Source: Alphaproteobacteria bacterium
GTDB lineage: Bacteria; Pseudomonadota; Alphaproteobacteria; Ferrovibrionales; Ferrovibrionaceae
NCBI GenBank assembly: GCA_017307375.1
Contig: JAFKFH010000013.1
Coordinates: forward strand, 124,001-188,000
Direction of reading: 5' to 3'
DNA: 64,000 bases
Shown here: in pieces, positions 46,891-57,817 of the stretch
Numbering within the stretch: the stretch's first letter is position 1
Layout of the letters: every line of letters begins with the position of its first letter
The notes under the pieces: generated by a model
Databases searched by the model: none
What the model was told of the DNA's origin: nothing
Seen by the model: the letters and a program-made list of their open reading frames with translations, nothing else
Program-made: the position numbers and the translations under genes

Positions 46891-47610
46891 ATGACCACCG
46901 ATACCCTGGCCGAACCCCGTATCGTCGAGCGTGCGGCATGGCTGCAGGCGCGGCTGGACTTGCTGGCCGAGGAGAAGGCATTCACCCGGGCACGCGATGC
47001 GCTGGCCGCACGGCGGCGCGAGATGCCCTGGACGAAAGTCGAGAAGGACTATGTGTTCGATGGCAGGCAGGGTCCGCTCGGCCTGGCGGACCTGTTCGGC
47101 CGGCACAGCCAGTTGATCGTCTATCATTTCATGTTCGCGCCGGAAGCCGAGACCGGCTGCAGGAGCTGCTCGTTCTGGGCCGATCACTTCGACGGCATGC
47201 GGCCGCATCTGGCCGCCCGTGACACCGCCTTCGCGGCAATATCGCGGGCACCGCTGCACAAGCTGGCGGCGCAGGCCAACCGGCTGGGCTGGGGCTTTAC
47301 CTGGGTTTCGTCGGGGCGCTGCAGCTTCAACCATGATTTCGACGTCTCCTTCGGCAAGGAGATGCTCGAACATGGCGGCGGCACCTACAACTACGAGCCT
47401 CTGACGCGGAAACAGCCGGATCTGCCCGGGGTCAGCGTCTTCGCGCGCACCGATGACGGCGTGTTCCACACCTACTCGGCCTATGCCCGCGGCATCGATT
47501 TCCTGAACGCGACCTACAACTACCTCGACCTGACCCCGAAGGGCCGCAACGAGGAGGGTCTCCCCTGGCCGATGGCCTGGGTCAGGCTGCGGGACGACTA
47601 CGCCGCCTGA
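46891..47610 (+). CDS. DUF899-family thioredoxin-like protein
   Basis: A 239-residue protein of the DUF899 family in the thioredoxin superfamily. Landmarks are LDLLAEEKAFTRARD, REMPWTKVEKDYVFDG, LIVYHFMFAP, the CxxC in GCRSCSFWADHFDG, and the late FHTYSAYARGIDF with LDLTPKGR. The active-site-like Cys pair follows the first strand as in peroxiredoxins, so a redox role is plausible. ATG 46891 follows GGAGG; an upstream frame from 46837 runs through operator site 3. It is followed by a strong terminator. Confidence 0.9.
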   Translation: MTTDTLAEPRIVERAAWLQARLDLLAEEKAFTRARDALAARRREMPWTKVEKDYVFDGRQGPLGLADLFGRHSQLIVYHFMFAPEAETGCRSCSFWADHFDGMRPHLAARDTAFAAISRAPLHKLAAQANRLGWGFTWVSSGRCSFNHDFDVSFGKEMLEHGGGTYNYEPLTRKQPDLPGVSVFARTDDGVFHTYSAYARGIDFLNATYNYLDLTPKGRNEEGLPWPMAWVRLRDDYAA

Positions 47611-47621
47611 GGGTGGGATCC

Positions 47622-47653
47622 GCGGGGCCGGCTTGCCGGCCCCGCTTCTTTTT

Positions 47654-47654
<1 letters not shown>
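47622..47654 (+). terminator. Rho-independent terminator after the DUF899 gene
   Basis: A perfect 10-bp stem (GCGGGGCCGG with CCGGCCCCGC) around CTTG, followed by TTCTTTTTT. It starts 12 bases after the DUF899 stop and ends at the pyrG stop of the opposite strand. Confidence 0.92.
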
Positions 47655-49294
<1,640 letters not shown>

Positions 49295-49311
49295 TTATAC
49301 CTCGAAACCAA

Positions 49312-49348
49312 ACCAAAAGAGAAGCGCGCGGGGGATGTCCCCGCGCGC
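49312..49348 (-). terminator. secG: Rho-independent terminator after secG
   Basis: A 10-bp G-C stem (positions 49324-49333 with 49339-49348) around a 5-base loop, 30 bases beyond the secG stop. On the minus strand it is followed by TTCTCTTTTGG. It separates secG from pyrG. Confidence 0.75.
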
Positions 49349-49377
49349 CTTCGATGTCGGACCGGCGGGACGGCCGG

Positions 49378-49722
49378 TTATTTCGGTTGCGGCACCTGCG
49401 GCACGTCGGCCGGCGGCGCGGCGGGAGCAGCAGGCGCGGCCGGGGCGCTGGTCCCCGGCTGGTCGACCATGCGGTCGATGATCGACGTCGGGCTGGCCGA
49501 GCGCTGCTGGCCGGCCAGGATCGACAGCACGATCGACGTCACGAAGAACAGGGTCGCCAGAATCGCGGTGGTGCGGGTCAGCACGTCGCCGCGGCCCCGG
49601 GCGGAAAACAGGCCGCCGACCGCGTTCTCGCCGAACGAGCCCCCTTCCGAGCGCTGCATCAGGATCACGCCGATCAGCCCGACGGCGATGATCAAATGAA
49701 TGACGAGTACGACGGCAGTCAT
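49378..49722 (-). CDS. secG: Preprotein translocase subunit SecG
   Basis: A 114-residue inner-membrane protein with two helices (VVLVIHLIIAVGLIGVILMQ and ILATLFFVTSIVLSIL) joined by the conserved SEGGSFGENAVGGLFSARG loop. The tail is Ala/Pro-rich, as in many alphaproteobacteria. The longer open frame to 49821 precedes the natural start MTAVV. Confidence 0.95.
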   Translation of the reverse strand: MTAVVLVIHLIIAVGLIGVILMQRSEGGSFGENAVGGLFSARGRGDVLTRTTAILATLFFVTSIVLSILAGQQRSASPTSIIDRMVDQPGTSAPAAPAAPAAPPADVPQVPQPK

Positions 49723-49860
49723 GGTTTTCCCTTTCCGCGAGGGCCTTGAATCGGAATCCCCGCGCGACCGCGGGCTTTTACACCCGCCGGGCTGATCGGG
49801 CAACGATCTTGATCGACACACCAGATATGGCCGGCATGCACGATCCTCAAGGCCCGACGC

Positions 49861-51459
49861 TCAGCCACGTTTCTTCCGGCCGCGGTAGTCGAGGACGCCG
49901 GGCCGGGCCAGTGGATCCTCGCCAGCGGCAAAGATCTGCGCCTTCTGCACCTTCTGGGTCGACGTCTTGGGCAGGTCGTCGAGAAACAGGAACCAGCCCG
50001 GCGCCTTGTAGTAGGCCAGCCGGTCGTTGGCCCAGGCGAACAGGCGGTCGGCCAGCACGGCATCGCCCGCCACGCCCGGCATCGGCACGATGCAGGCCAT
50101 CACCTCCTCCTCGCGCAGCGGGTCGGGCACGGCCAGCACCGCGACCTGGGCGACATCGTCATGGACCTGCAAGGTCGCCTCGATCTCGGCCGCGGCGATA
50201 TTCTCGCCCGACCGGCGGATGATGTTCTTCTTGCGGTCGACGAAATACATCATCCCGGTTGCGTCCATCATGCAGACGTCGCCGGAATGAAACCAGCCGC
50301 CGGCCCAGGCGGCCTCGGTCGCCTCGGGATTTTTCAGATAGCCGGCAAAGAAGCCCTTGCGCGGTTCGGCAGCGGAATGACGCACCACCAACTCGCCCGG
50401 CACACCCGGCCCGGTATCGCGCATCTCCTCGTCGACGATCCGTGCCTCCAGCCCCGGCACCGCCCGGCCGAAGGCACGGGTCGTCACCAGGCGCGGCTCC
50501 CGATTGTCGGCGAAGATGCGTCCGGTCTCGGTCATGCCCCAGACCTCGACCAGCGGGAAGCCGAAACGCCGCTCGAACACCGGGTGCAATTCCGGATCGA
50601 CACCGGCACCCAGCCCGGCGCGGACGCGGTGCAGCCGCTCCTCGGGCACCGGCGCCTGGTTCAACAAAAGCGGCGGCACGACGCCCAGATAATGGATCAG
50701 CGTCGCCCCGGTTGCCACGATCTCGGGCCACCAGCGGGCCGGCGAGAACCGCTCGGGCAGCACCAGGCAGTTCGCGGTCAGCATGGCGCAGGTCGCGGTC
50801 ACCGCCTGATGGTTCATGTGGTGCAGCGGCAGCGGGTTGTAGAAGACGTCGCGACCCGGATGAACCGCCAGATGCCCGCCGATGTCGCGATACCACGCAC
50901 CGGCATTCAGATAGTAGAAATTGGTGAGGATACAGCCCTTCGGGCGGCCGGTGGTACCCGACGTGTAGAGCAGCCCGCATTCGGTGTCGGGGCCGGGCGC
51001 GCCGCCATGCGGCGCCGGCCGCGCCGGTCCGGGCAGACGGTCCGGCAGGCGGTCGGCATCGACCACCGGCAACGGCTTGTGCCGTTCGCCGGCGACCCGC
51101 TCGAGGTCGGCCAGGCGATCGGCGGTGACCACGGCCAGGTCGGCCTCGCTGTGCTCCATCTGGTAGAGCAGTTCGTCATGCCGGTAGTCGGGGTTGATCG
51201 GCACCACGCCGCAGCCGAGGCGGTTCAGCGCCAGGAAATGGATGAAGAAATCGGGCCGCATGCCCAGCAGCAGGGCGACGCGATGACCGTGGCCATAGCC
51301 GGCGGCCCGATAGGCCTCGACCAGGCTGTCGACCGCCTCGCGCACCCGGCCGAAACGCCAGTCCCCGGGCACGCGCCCCGGCCCTTCGGGCACGCGCAGA
51401 AACACATTGTCGGGCGCCGCCACGGCACTTGCGGCGAACGCGTCGAAAACGATGTCCAT
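49861..51459 (-). CDS. AMP-dependent CoA ligase (crotonobetaine/carnitine-CoA ligase-like)
   Basis: A 532-residue adenylate-forming enzyme. The P-loop is LLYTSGTTGRPKGCI, followed by VEVWGMTETGRIF, WFHSGDVCMMDATG and the RRSGENIAAAEIE core motif; the C-terminal region ends with TSTQKVQK. The layout and length fit the CaiC branch, but substrate is unknown. It starts 15 bases after the amidotransferase gene, so the two probably share a transcript downstream of tpiA. Confidence 0.9.
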   Translation of the reverse strand: MDIVFDAFAASAVAAPDNVFLRVPEGPGRVPGDWRFGRVREAVDSLVEAYRAAGYGHGHRVALLLGMRPDFFIHFLALNRLGCGVVPINPDYRHDELLYQMEHSEADLAVVTADRLADLERVAGERHKPLPVVDADRLPDRLPGPARPAPHGGAPGPDTECGLLYTSGTTGRPKGCILTNFYYLNAGAWYRDIGGHLAVHPGRDVFYNPLPLHHMNHQAVTATCAMLTANCLVLPERFSPARWWPEIVATGATLIHYLGVVPPLLLNQAPVPEERLHRVRAGLGAGVDPELHPVFERRFGFPLVEVWGMTETGRIFADNREPRLVTTRAFGRAVPGLEARIVDEEMRDTGPGVPGELVVRHSAAEPRKGFFAGYLKNPEATEAAWAGGWFHSGDVCMMDATGMMYFVDRKKNIIRRSGENIAAAEIEATLQVHDDVAQVAVLAVPDPLREEEVMACIVPMPGVAGDAVLADRLFAWANDRLAYYKAPGWFLFLDDLPKTSTQKVQKAQIFAAGEDPLARPGVLDYRGRKKRG

Positions 51460-51474
51460 GACTCCTCCCGTTTA

Positions 51475-52287
51475 TTAGTGCCGGAAGGGTTCGACCTTCA
51501 CCTTTCCGGTTTCGGCGACCAGCAGACTGGATTCGGCAACCGGCGTCCAGTTGCGGATTTCGGCGTCGAGCGGTTCGGAGGAAACGAACAGCGAGCCGGT
51601 CTCGCTGACACAGCAGGTCTGGCCGTCGGCGGCGCGCACGCCGGTCGCCATGCCATGATAGAGCGTCGGCGACTGGCGGTCGGTCGAATGGCGCAGGGCG
51701 ATGATCCGCTCGCCATCCGTCACCGCGGCGGCGATGCGCAACGGGTCGGTCACGCCGGCCTCGGCCATCGCGCCTTCGACCCGTTCGACGGCGAGGCGAA
51801 AGGCAGTGACCGGATCGCGCTCGAGGCCGAAGGTGAGCAGCAGGAAGAACAGCGTCTCGCTGTCGGTATTGCCCTGGCGCTGGCGGTAGAGCTCGGGCGA
51901 GATCATGAAGTCGAGATCGCGGGCGATCCTGTCGAAGCCGCCGATCTGGCCGTTGTGCATGAACAGCCAGCGCCCGTGGCGGAACGGATGGCAATTGGCC
52001 CGGCTGGTCGAGGTGCCGGTCGAAGCGCGGACATGGGCAAAAAAGAGGTTCGACCGGATCTGTTCGGACAGCGACCTCAGGTTGTCGTCGTTCCACGCCG
52101 GCCGGACGTCGCGATAAAGGCCGGGCTCGGTCTTGGCATCGTACCAGCCGAGGCCGAAGCCGTCGCCATTGGTCACCACATGGCTCTTGCGCGCATGCAG
52201 CGACTGGCTGATCAGGGAGTTGGCGGGTTTGAACAGGACTTCGTCGAGATAGACCGGCGATCCGGCATAAGCAAGCCAACGGCACAT
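51475..52287 (-). CDS. Class II glutamine amidotransferase (YafJ/EgtC-like)
   Basis: A 270-residue N-terminal-nucleophile hydrolase. The start MCRWLAYAG leaves Cys2 as nucleophile after removal of Met, which decides for ATG 52287 over a GTG at 52299. NGDGFGLGWY, FAHVRASTGTS with NCHPFRHG, and FMHNGQIGGF are family landmarks. It resembles YafJ and EgtC, but no ergothioneine genes are nearby. It lies 100 bases after tpiA and 15 bases before a CoA ligase. Ammonia acceptor unknown. Confidence 0.9.
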   Translation of the reverse strand: MCRWLAYAGSPVYLDEVLFKPANSLISQSLHARKSHVVTNGDGFGLGWYDAKTEPGLYRDVRPAWNDDNLRSLSEQIRSNLFFAHVRASTGTSTSRANCHPFRHGRWLFMHNGQIGGFDRIARDLDFMISPELYRQRQGNTDSETLFFLLLTFGLERDPVTAFRLAVERVEGAMAEAGVTDPLRIAAAVTDGERIIALRHSTDRQSPTLYHGMATGVRAADGQTCCVSETGSLFVSSEPLDAEIRNWTPVAESSLLVAETGKVKVEPFRH

Positions 52288-52387
52288 GTCTTGAGCCACC
52301 TCATCCTGGCGCCGGCACCCGGCACGTCATCATGCCGTGTCAGGTTTGCCGGGCCAAGATGGCAATAACGAGGCGGCCTTGTAGAAC

Positions 52388-53173
52388 TCAGCGCGAAATC
52401 TTGGCCTCGACGATCGGCCAGAAATCCTCGGCCTTGAGGCTGGCGCCGCCGACCAGCGCACCGTCGACATTGGCCACAGCCATCAGTTCGGCCGCATTCG
52501 ACGCCTTGACCGAACCGCCATAGAGCAGGCGGAATGCCGCGCCGTCGGCAAAGCGGGCGACCAGGTCGGCGCGCAGCCGCGCGTGAACCTCGGCGACCTG
52601 GTCCGCGGTCGGCGTGCGGCCGGTGCCGATCGCCCAGACCGGTTCGTAGGCAACGACCGTGTTGGCCGCGGTGGCGCCCGCCGGGACCGAACCTGCGATC
52701 TGGCGCGAAACGACGTCGAGGGTCCGACCGCCATCGCGCTGGTCGAGGGTTTCGCCAATGCAGACGATCGCGGTGAGGCCGGCGGCATGGGCCGCTCGCG
52801 CCTTGGCCTCGACGGCCGCGTCGGTTTCGCCGTGATCGGCACGACGCTCGGAATGGCCGACGATGACATAGGCGCAGCCAATGTCGCGCAGCGAATCGGC
52901 CGAGATATCGCCGGTATGGGCGCCCTTGGCCTCGGCATGGCAATCCTGCCCGCCGACGCCGACCGACTGGGCGGCGCCGAACGCGGCCAGCGCCAGCACC
53001 GCGGGGTGCAGCAGCGTGGCCGGCGGGCAGACCACGACCTCGGGCAGGCCACGGGTCGACTTGATACGATCGGAGAGCAGCCCGAGCTCGGCCAGGCCGG
53101 CCTGAAGTGTACCGTTCATTTTCCAGTTGCCGGCGATCAGCGGGCGCGGCGCCGCGGGGGTCATGGTTGCCAT
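52388..53173 (-). CDS. tpiA: Triose-phosphate isomerase
   Basis: A 261-residue TIM-barrel enzyme of glycolysis. The substrate Lys in [10 protein letters not shown], His in VIVGHSERR, the catalytic Glu in [11 protein letters not shown] and the phosphate loop LYGGSVKA are in place. ATG 53173 follows GAGGGCGGGG; ATG 53164 is also possible. It is divergent from ppiD. Confidence 0.97.
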   Translation of the reverse strand: MATMTPAAPRPLIAGNWKMNGTLQAGLAELGLLSDRIKSTRGLPEVVVCPPATLLHPAVLALAAFGAAQSVGVGGQDCHAEAKGAHTGDISADSLRDIGCAYVIVGHSERRADHGETDAAVEAKARAAHAAGLTAIVCIGETLDQRDGGRTLDVVSRQIAGSVPAGATAANTVVAYEPVWAIGTGRTPTADQVAEVHARLRADLVARFADGAAFRLLYGGSVKASNAAELMAVANVDGALVGGASLKAEDFWPIVEAKISR

Positions 53174-53310
53174 GGCCCCGCCCTCTACCAAAACCGCGCG
53201 GCAATTGCCACATGCCGTTGCGGCGCCGGGCACACCCCTCTATGATGCGCCGCCCCCGGAAGCCATGTCCGATGGCATATTTGACTGAAGAATCAAAAGG
53301 TTGAAGGCCG

Positions 53311-55218
53311 ATGCTTGAACAAATGCGCTCTGCCGCCGGCACCTGGGTGGCACGCGTCCTGATGCTTCTGCTGATTCTCAGCTTCGGCGTCTGGGGCATC
53401 GGCGACTACATCCGGCCCAAGCCCGACACCGTGGCGGCAAGCGTCGGCAAGGTCGAAATCTCGGACATGGCCTTCCGCGACCAGTATCGCTTCCAGCTCA
53501 ACGCGATGCAGCGCCAGATGGGTGGCGCGCTCAGCCCGGAGCTGGCCAAGCAGTTCGGCGTGCCCGATCGGGTCCTGAACGAAATGATCGACCAGGCGCT
53601 GTTCGACCAGGAGGCCAAGCGCCTCGGCCTCAATGTCTCGGACACGGCCGTCGCCAGCCAGATCCGCGACATGCCGGCCTTCCGCGGCGCGGGCGGCTTC
53701 AACCGGCTGAGCTACGAGGCGGCGCTGCGCAATGCAGGGCTGACCGAGGCGATGTTCGTCAGCCAGCTGCGCAGCGGCATGCTGCGCAGCCAGATCGTCG
53801 ACGCGCTGGGCGCAGGCGTGGCCCTGCCGCCCGATATCGCCGTCGAGACCCTGTACAAGCTGCGCCAGCAGCGCCGCGTCGTCGCCTACCTGACGATCCC
53901 GGCCGCCAACCTCGCACGCATCCCGGAGCCTACCGAGGGCGAACTGGCCGACTACTACAAGGCCAACCAGCTGCGCTACGCCGCCCCCGAATACCGTGCG
54001 ATCACCTATGCGCTGCTGACGCCTGCCGCGGTCGGCGCGACGCTGAAGATCGACGACCAGCAGATCGCCGAGGAATATGCCGCCCGCAAGGCGCAGTTCA
54101 GCGTTCCGGAAAAGCGCACCGTCGAACAGGCGGTCTACCCGGACGAGGCCGCAGCCAAGGCGGCGCGCGACCGCATTGCCAAGGGCGAGGATTTCGCCGC
54201 TGTCGCCAAGGACACGCTGAATCGGTCGCCCGACGAGCTGAGCCTGGGCACGGTGAGCCAATCGGAGCTGCCGGCCGAGATCGGTACCGCCGCATTCGGC
54301 CTGGCCAAGGATGCCGTCAGCGACCCGGTACAGACCCCGTTCGGCTGGCATCTGGTGCGCGTCACCGCGATCCAGCCCGGCTCGGAAACCCCGCTCGACC
54401 AGGTCAAGGACCAGTTGAAGACCGAGCTGGCCCTGCGCCTGGGCGCCGAGCAGATGACCAAGCTGCTGCCGCAGATCGACGACCGGCTGGCCGGCGGCGC
54501 GACGATCGAGGATACCGCCAAGGCCTTCAACTTCACCCTGCACAAGATCGCCGCCACCGATCGCCGCGGCTTTGGCCCGGACGAGAAGCCGGTTGCCGAC
54601 CTGCCCCAGCCGCCGCGCGAACTGCTCGACCAGGCCTTCGAACTGCCCGAGCAGAACGACCTGCAGGTCAGCGAACTGCGCGACGGCAGCCTGCTGATCG
54701 CCCGCGTCGAGAAGATCACGCCGGAAGCGCCCCGCCCGCTCGACCAGATCAAGGAGCGCGTCACCGCCGACTGGAAACGCGCCGAAGCCGACAAGGCAGG
54801 CGACGCCCAGGCCAAGGCGCTGGCCGACAAGATCAAGGGTGGCACCGACCTCGCCGCGATCGCCGGCGAACTGAAGGCCGAGATCCAGCGTACCCCGGCG
54901 ATCGACGCCCAGGGCCAGGCCGCGGCCGAAGCCGGGGCGTTTGCCAATCCGTTCGCACCGGCGCTGCTGGCGCAGGTCTTCCGCGCCAAGAAGGATGAGG
55001 TCCTGTCGGGCCGCGGCCTCGGTCCGGACCAGTTCATCGTCGCCCGCGTGACCGAGATCGTCGAGCCGGCCTACAAGGCCGACGACGCCCAGGTCGCCGC
55101 GCTACGCCAGGAGTTGGGCAACGCCCAGTCGAATGATGTGGTGGCCGGTTACCTGGAGGCCCTGAAGGCCCGCTATCCGGTCAACGTCCATCAGGCCGTC
55201 GTCGACCGCTCGCTCTGA
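53311..55218 (+). CDS. ppiD: PpiD-like membrane-anchored peptidyl-prolyl isomerase (SurA N-domain type)
   Basis: A 635-residue envelope chaperone. An N-terminal membrane helix (VLMLLLILSFGVWGIGDYI) anchors a SurA-type N-domain (VLNEMIDQALFDQEAKRLG) and a parvulin-like PPIC region (EQAVYPDEAAAKAARDRI to TPFGWHLVRV). It helps fold periplasmic and outer-membrane proteins. It is followed by trpE after 18 bases and lies divergent from tpiA. Confidence 0.93.
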   Translation: MLEQMRSAAGTWVARVLMLLLILSFGVWGIGDYIRPKPDTVAASVGKVEISDMAFRDQYRFQLNAMQRQMGGALSPELAKQFGVPDRVLNEMIDQALFDQEAKRLGLNVSDTAVASQIRDMPAFRGAGGFNRLSYEAALRNAGLTEAMFVSQLRSGMLRSQIVDALGAGVALPPDIAVETLYKLRQQRRVVAYLTIPAANLARIPEPTEGELADYYKANQLRYAAPEYRAITYALLTPAAVGATLKIDDQQIAEEYAARKAQFSVPEKRTVEQAVYPDEAAAKAARDRIAKGEDFAAVAKDTLNRSPDELSLGTVSQSELPAEIGTAAFGLAKDAVSDPVQTPFGWHLVRVTAIQPGSETPLDQVKDQLKTELALRLGAEQMTKLLPQIDDRLAGGATIEDTAKAFNFTLHKIAATDRRGFGPDEKPVADLPQPPRELLDQAFELPEQNDLQVSELRDGSLLIARVEKITPEAPRPLDQIKERVTADWKRAEADKAGDAQAKALADKIKGGTDLAAIAGELKAEIQRTPAIDAQGQAAAEAGAFANPFAPALLAQVFRAKKDEVLSGRGLGPDQFIVARVTEIVEPAYKADDAQVAALRQELGNAQSNDVVAGYLEALKARYPVNVHQAVVDRSL

Positions 55219-55236
55219 CCGCCGGGAAGCAGGCCG

Positions 55237-56745
55237 ATGCAGCCGCCGTTCGACGCCTTCGCCGCGACCTATGCCGCCGGGCGCGCCCAGGTCGTGGCGA
55301 CCGAACTGGTCGCCGACCTGGAGACGCCGGTCTCGGCCTTCCTCAAGCTGTCGGGCGGCAAGCCGTGGTCTTCGCTGCTCGAATCGGTCGAGGGCGGCGC
55401 GGTACGCGGGCGCTACTCGATCATCGGGCTCAAACCCGACCTGATCTGGCGTTGCTTCGGCGATCGGGTCGAGATCAACCGCGAGGCGCGGCGCGACCTG
55501 ACGGCCTTCCAGCCGGCCGGCACCGGCGCACTGGCGTCGCTGCGCGCATTGCTTGCGGAATCGCAGATCGAACTGCCGCCCGAGATGCCGCCGATGGCCG
55601 CGGGGCTGATCGGCTATCTCGGCTACGACACCGTGCGGCTGATGGAAAAGCTGCCGGAACCCAAGCAGGACGCGCTGGGCGTGCCCGACGGCATGTTCAT
55701 GCGGCCGACGATCATGGCGATCTTCGATGCCGTGCGCGATACGCTGACCCTGGTCACGCCGGTCTGGCCGGACAGCCGGGTGACGGCCGACGTCGCCTAC
55801 GAACTGGCGCGCGAGCGCCTCGCCGACGCGCAGATGGACATCGAGGGGCCGGTGCCGCTCCCCTACGAAGGTGGCGCGCTCGCCACCGCGACGCCGCCCG
55901 TGCCCGTGTCGAACACGACGCCCGAGCGCTATCGCGAGATGGTGGCGGCAGCCAAGGACTACATCGCCGCCGGCGACATCTTCCAGGTCGTGCTGTCCCA
56001 GCGCCTGGCGGTACCGTTCAAGCTGCCCCCTTTCGCGCTGTACCGGGCGTTGCGCCGGACCAACCCGTCGCCGTTCATGGTCCATCTCGATTTCGGCGGT
56101 TTCGCGATCGTCGCCTCCAGCCCGGAAATCCTGGTGCGGCTGCGCGACGGCACGGTCACGATCCGGCCGATCGCCGGGACGCGTCCGCGCGGTGCCGACA
56201 GCGCCGAGGATGCGCGGCTGGCGGCCGAGCTCCTGGCCGATCCGAAGGAACTGGCCGAACATCTGATGCTGCTCGACCTCGGCCGCAACGATGTCGGCCG
56301 CGTGGCGCAGATCGGCTCGGTCAAGGTCACCGAGAAAATGATCATCGAGCGCTACAGCCATGTCATGCACATCGTCTCGAACGTCGAGGGTGCCGTGCGC
56401 CCGGATGTCGATGCGATCGGCGCGCTGAGTGCGGGCTTCCCCGCCGGAACGGTCTCGGGCGCCCCCAAGATCCGCGCCATGGAGATCATCCACGAACTCG
56501 AGGCCGAGAAGCGTGGCGTCTACGGCGGCGGCATGGGCTATTTCTCGGCCAACGGCACGATGGATTCCTGCATCGCGCTACGCACCGCGGTGGTCAAGGA
56601 TGGCGTCATGTACGTCCAGGCCGGGGCCGGGATCGTCGCCGATTCCAATCCGGAATCCGAACACCAGGAATGCCTGAACAAGGCCCGCGCCCTGGTTCGC
56701 GCCGCCGAGGAAGCCGTCCGCTTCGCCCGCCGCACCAACAGGTGA
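55237..56745 (+). CDS. trpE: Anthranilate synthase component I
   Basis: A 502-residue enzyme converting chorismate to anthranilate with TrpG. The feedback motif LLESVEGG follows KLSGGKPWSS; the catalytic part has PIAGTRPRGADSAEDA, LDLGRNDVGRVA and AGIVADSNPESEH. It is separate from trpG rather than fused as in rhizobia. It starts 18 bases after ppiD and lacks a leader peptide of its own; two unrelated genes separate it from trpG. Confidence 0.97.
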   Translation: MQPPFDAFAATYAAGRAQVVATELVADLETPVSAFLKLSGGKPWSSLLESVEGGAVRGRYSIIGLKPDLIWRCFGDRVEINREARRDLTAFQPAGTGALASLRALLAESQIELPPEMPPMAAGLIGYLGYDTVRLMEKLPEPKQDALGVPDGMFMRPTIMAIFDAVRDTLTLVTPVWPDSRVTADVAYELARERLADAQMDIEGPVPLPYEGGALATATPPVPVSNTTPERYREMVAAAKDYIAAGDIFQVVLSQRLAVPFKLPPFALYRALRRTNPSPFMVHLDFGGFAIVASSPEILVRLRDGTVTIRPIAGTRPRGADSAEDARLAAELLADPKELAEHLMLLDLGRNDVGRVAQIGSVKVTEKMIIERYSHVMHIVSNVEGAVRPDVDAIGALSAGFPAGTVSGAPKIRAMEIIHELEAEKRGVYGGGMGYFSANGTMDSCIALRTAVVKDGVMYVQAGAGIVADSNPESEHQECLNKARALVRAAEEAVRFARRTNR

Positions 56746-56754
56746 AATCCGGCC

Positions 56755-57771
56755 CTATCCGTCGGATGCCAGCCTGACCAGCGTCGAGACCGGTACCAGC
56801 GTCAGCCCCTTGCCCGGCATCTCGGCCAGGAACCGCCGAACGGCGGCGATCGTCACGTCGTGCGGGTGGCCGATCGCGATGGCATGGCCCTGCCGGCGCG
56901 CTACCGCTTCGAGGTCACCCAGCCGGCGATCGACGGCCGCGGCGGCCATCTCGTGGTCGAGAAAGACGTCACGGCCTACGGCCGGCAGGCCGTCGCGCTG
57001 CGCCAGCGACAGCCCGACCGAATGCGGGCTGGTCCGGGAATCGAGGAAGAAAACCCCGCGCGCCTTGAGGGCCTGCAGCACCGGCCCCATGGCCTGGGCA
57101 TCGGCGGTGAAGCGGCTGCCCATGTGATTGTTGACGCCGACATAGCCCGAGAACCGGTCGAGGTTCCAGTCGAGCCGCTTCAGCCGCTCGTCCGGCGGCT
57201 GGGCCAGCGTCAGGGCATGCGGACCGGGATCGGCGTTGCCTTCCGGCTGCATCGGCAGGTGCAGCATGATCTCATGGCCGCGGGCGCGGCCGGACGCGGC
57301 CTGGTCGCCAACCTTCTCGGCATAGGGCAGGAAGGATAGCGTCAGCGGACCGTTCAGGGCGATGACCTCGGCCGACCGCTTGCGGTCGACACCCATGTCG
57401 TCGAAGACCAGCGCGACCAGCAACTGTCCCTTGGAGACCGCGGGCTTGCGCACCGCCGGCGGGGGTGGCGGCACGGCGGCCGCCAGCGTCGGGGACTGGG
57501 CCGGCAATTGCGCGGGGGCCGGCGGCGGTTCCGGTGGCGTTGCCACAGCTGCTGGGGGCTGGGTTGCGGCCGGCGGCGGGGCCGGTGGTCGGGTCGGCAG
57601 GGCCGCGACGACGGGCGGGCGCAGTTCCTTGGCCGGCCGTGGCCACAGCGCCAGGCCGGCGCCGACGGTCATCAGGATACCGATCAGGGCGCCAAGCAGG
57701 ATCCATGGCATCCTGGCCGGCGGGATTTTCGGGCGCTTGGCCGCCCCTTTGGCTCGCTTGCGAGTCGCCAT
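56755..57771 (-). CDS. Divergent polysaccharide deacetylase (YibQ-like)
   Basis: A 338-residue envelope protein. A basic N-terminus and one membrane helix (WILLGALIGILMTVGAGLAL) are followed by a Pro/Ala-rich linker to about residue 120 and then the deacetylase-like domain: LVALVFDDMGVDR, EIMLHLPMQPEG, YVGVNNHMGSRFT, FFLDSRTSPHS and IAIGHPHDV. This is the DUF610/YibQ branch of NodB-like proteins. The substrate is not known. It is convergent with trpE and divergent from the phytase-like gene. Confidence 0.9.
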   Translation of the reverse strand: MATRKRAKGAAKRPKIPPARMPWILLGALIGILMTVGAGLALWPRPAKELRPPVVAALPTRPPAPPPAATQPPAAVATPPEPPPAPAQLPAQSPTLAAAVPPPPPAVRKPAVSKGQLLVALVFDDMGVDRKRSAEVIALNGPLTLSFLPYAEKVGDQAASGRARGHEIMLHLPMQPEGNADPGPHALTLAQPPDERLKRLDWNLDRFSGYVGVNNHMGSRFTADAQAMGPVLQALKARGVFFLDSRTSPHSVGLSLAQRDGLPAVGRDVFLDHEMAAAAVDRRLGDLEAVARRQGHAIAIGHPHDVTIAAVRRFLAEMPGKGLTLVPVSTLVRLASDG

Positions 57772-57817
57772 CGCGGTAGAATCGATCGTACTGTCACCCC
57801 ATGCAAGCAGCCTCGTC

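Noticed and set aside
49740-49860. tRNA gene next to secG, as in some bacteria
   Set aside because: No cloverleaf, no GGTTCGA-type T loop; the stretch shows nothing but the gap before a CoA ligase end.
51475-52299. EgtC function for the class II amidotransferase
   Set aside because: No egtB or egtD nearby; YafJ-like proteins share the same motifs, so the pathway was not assigned.
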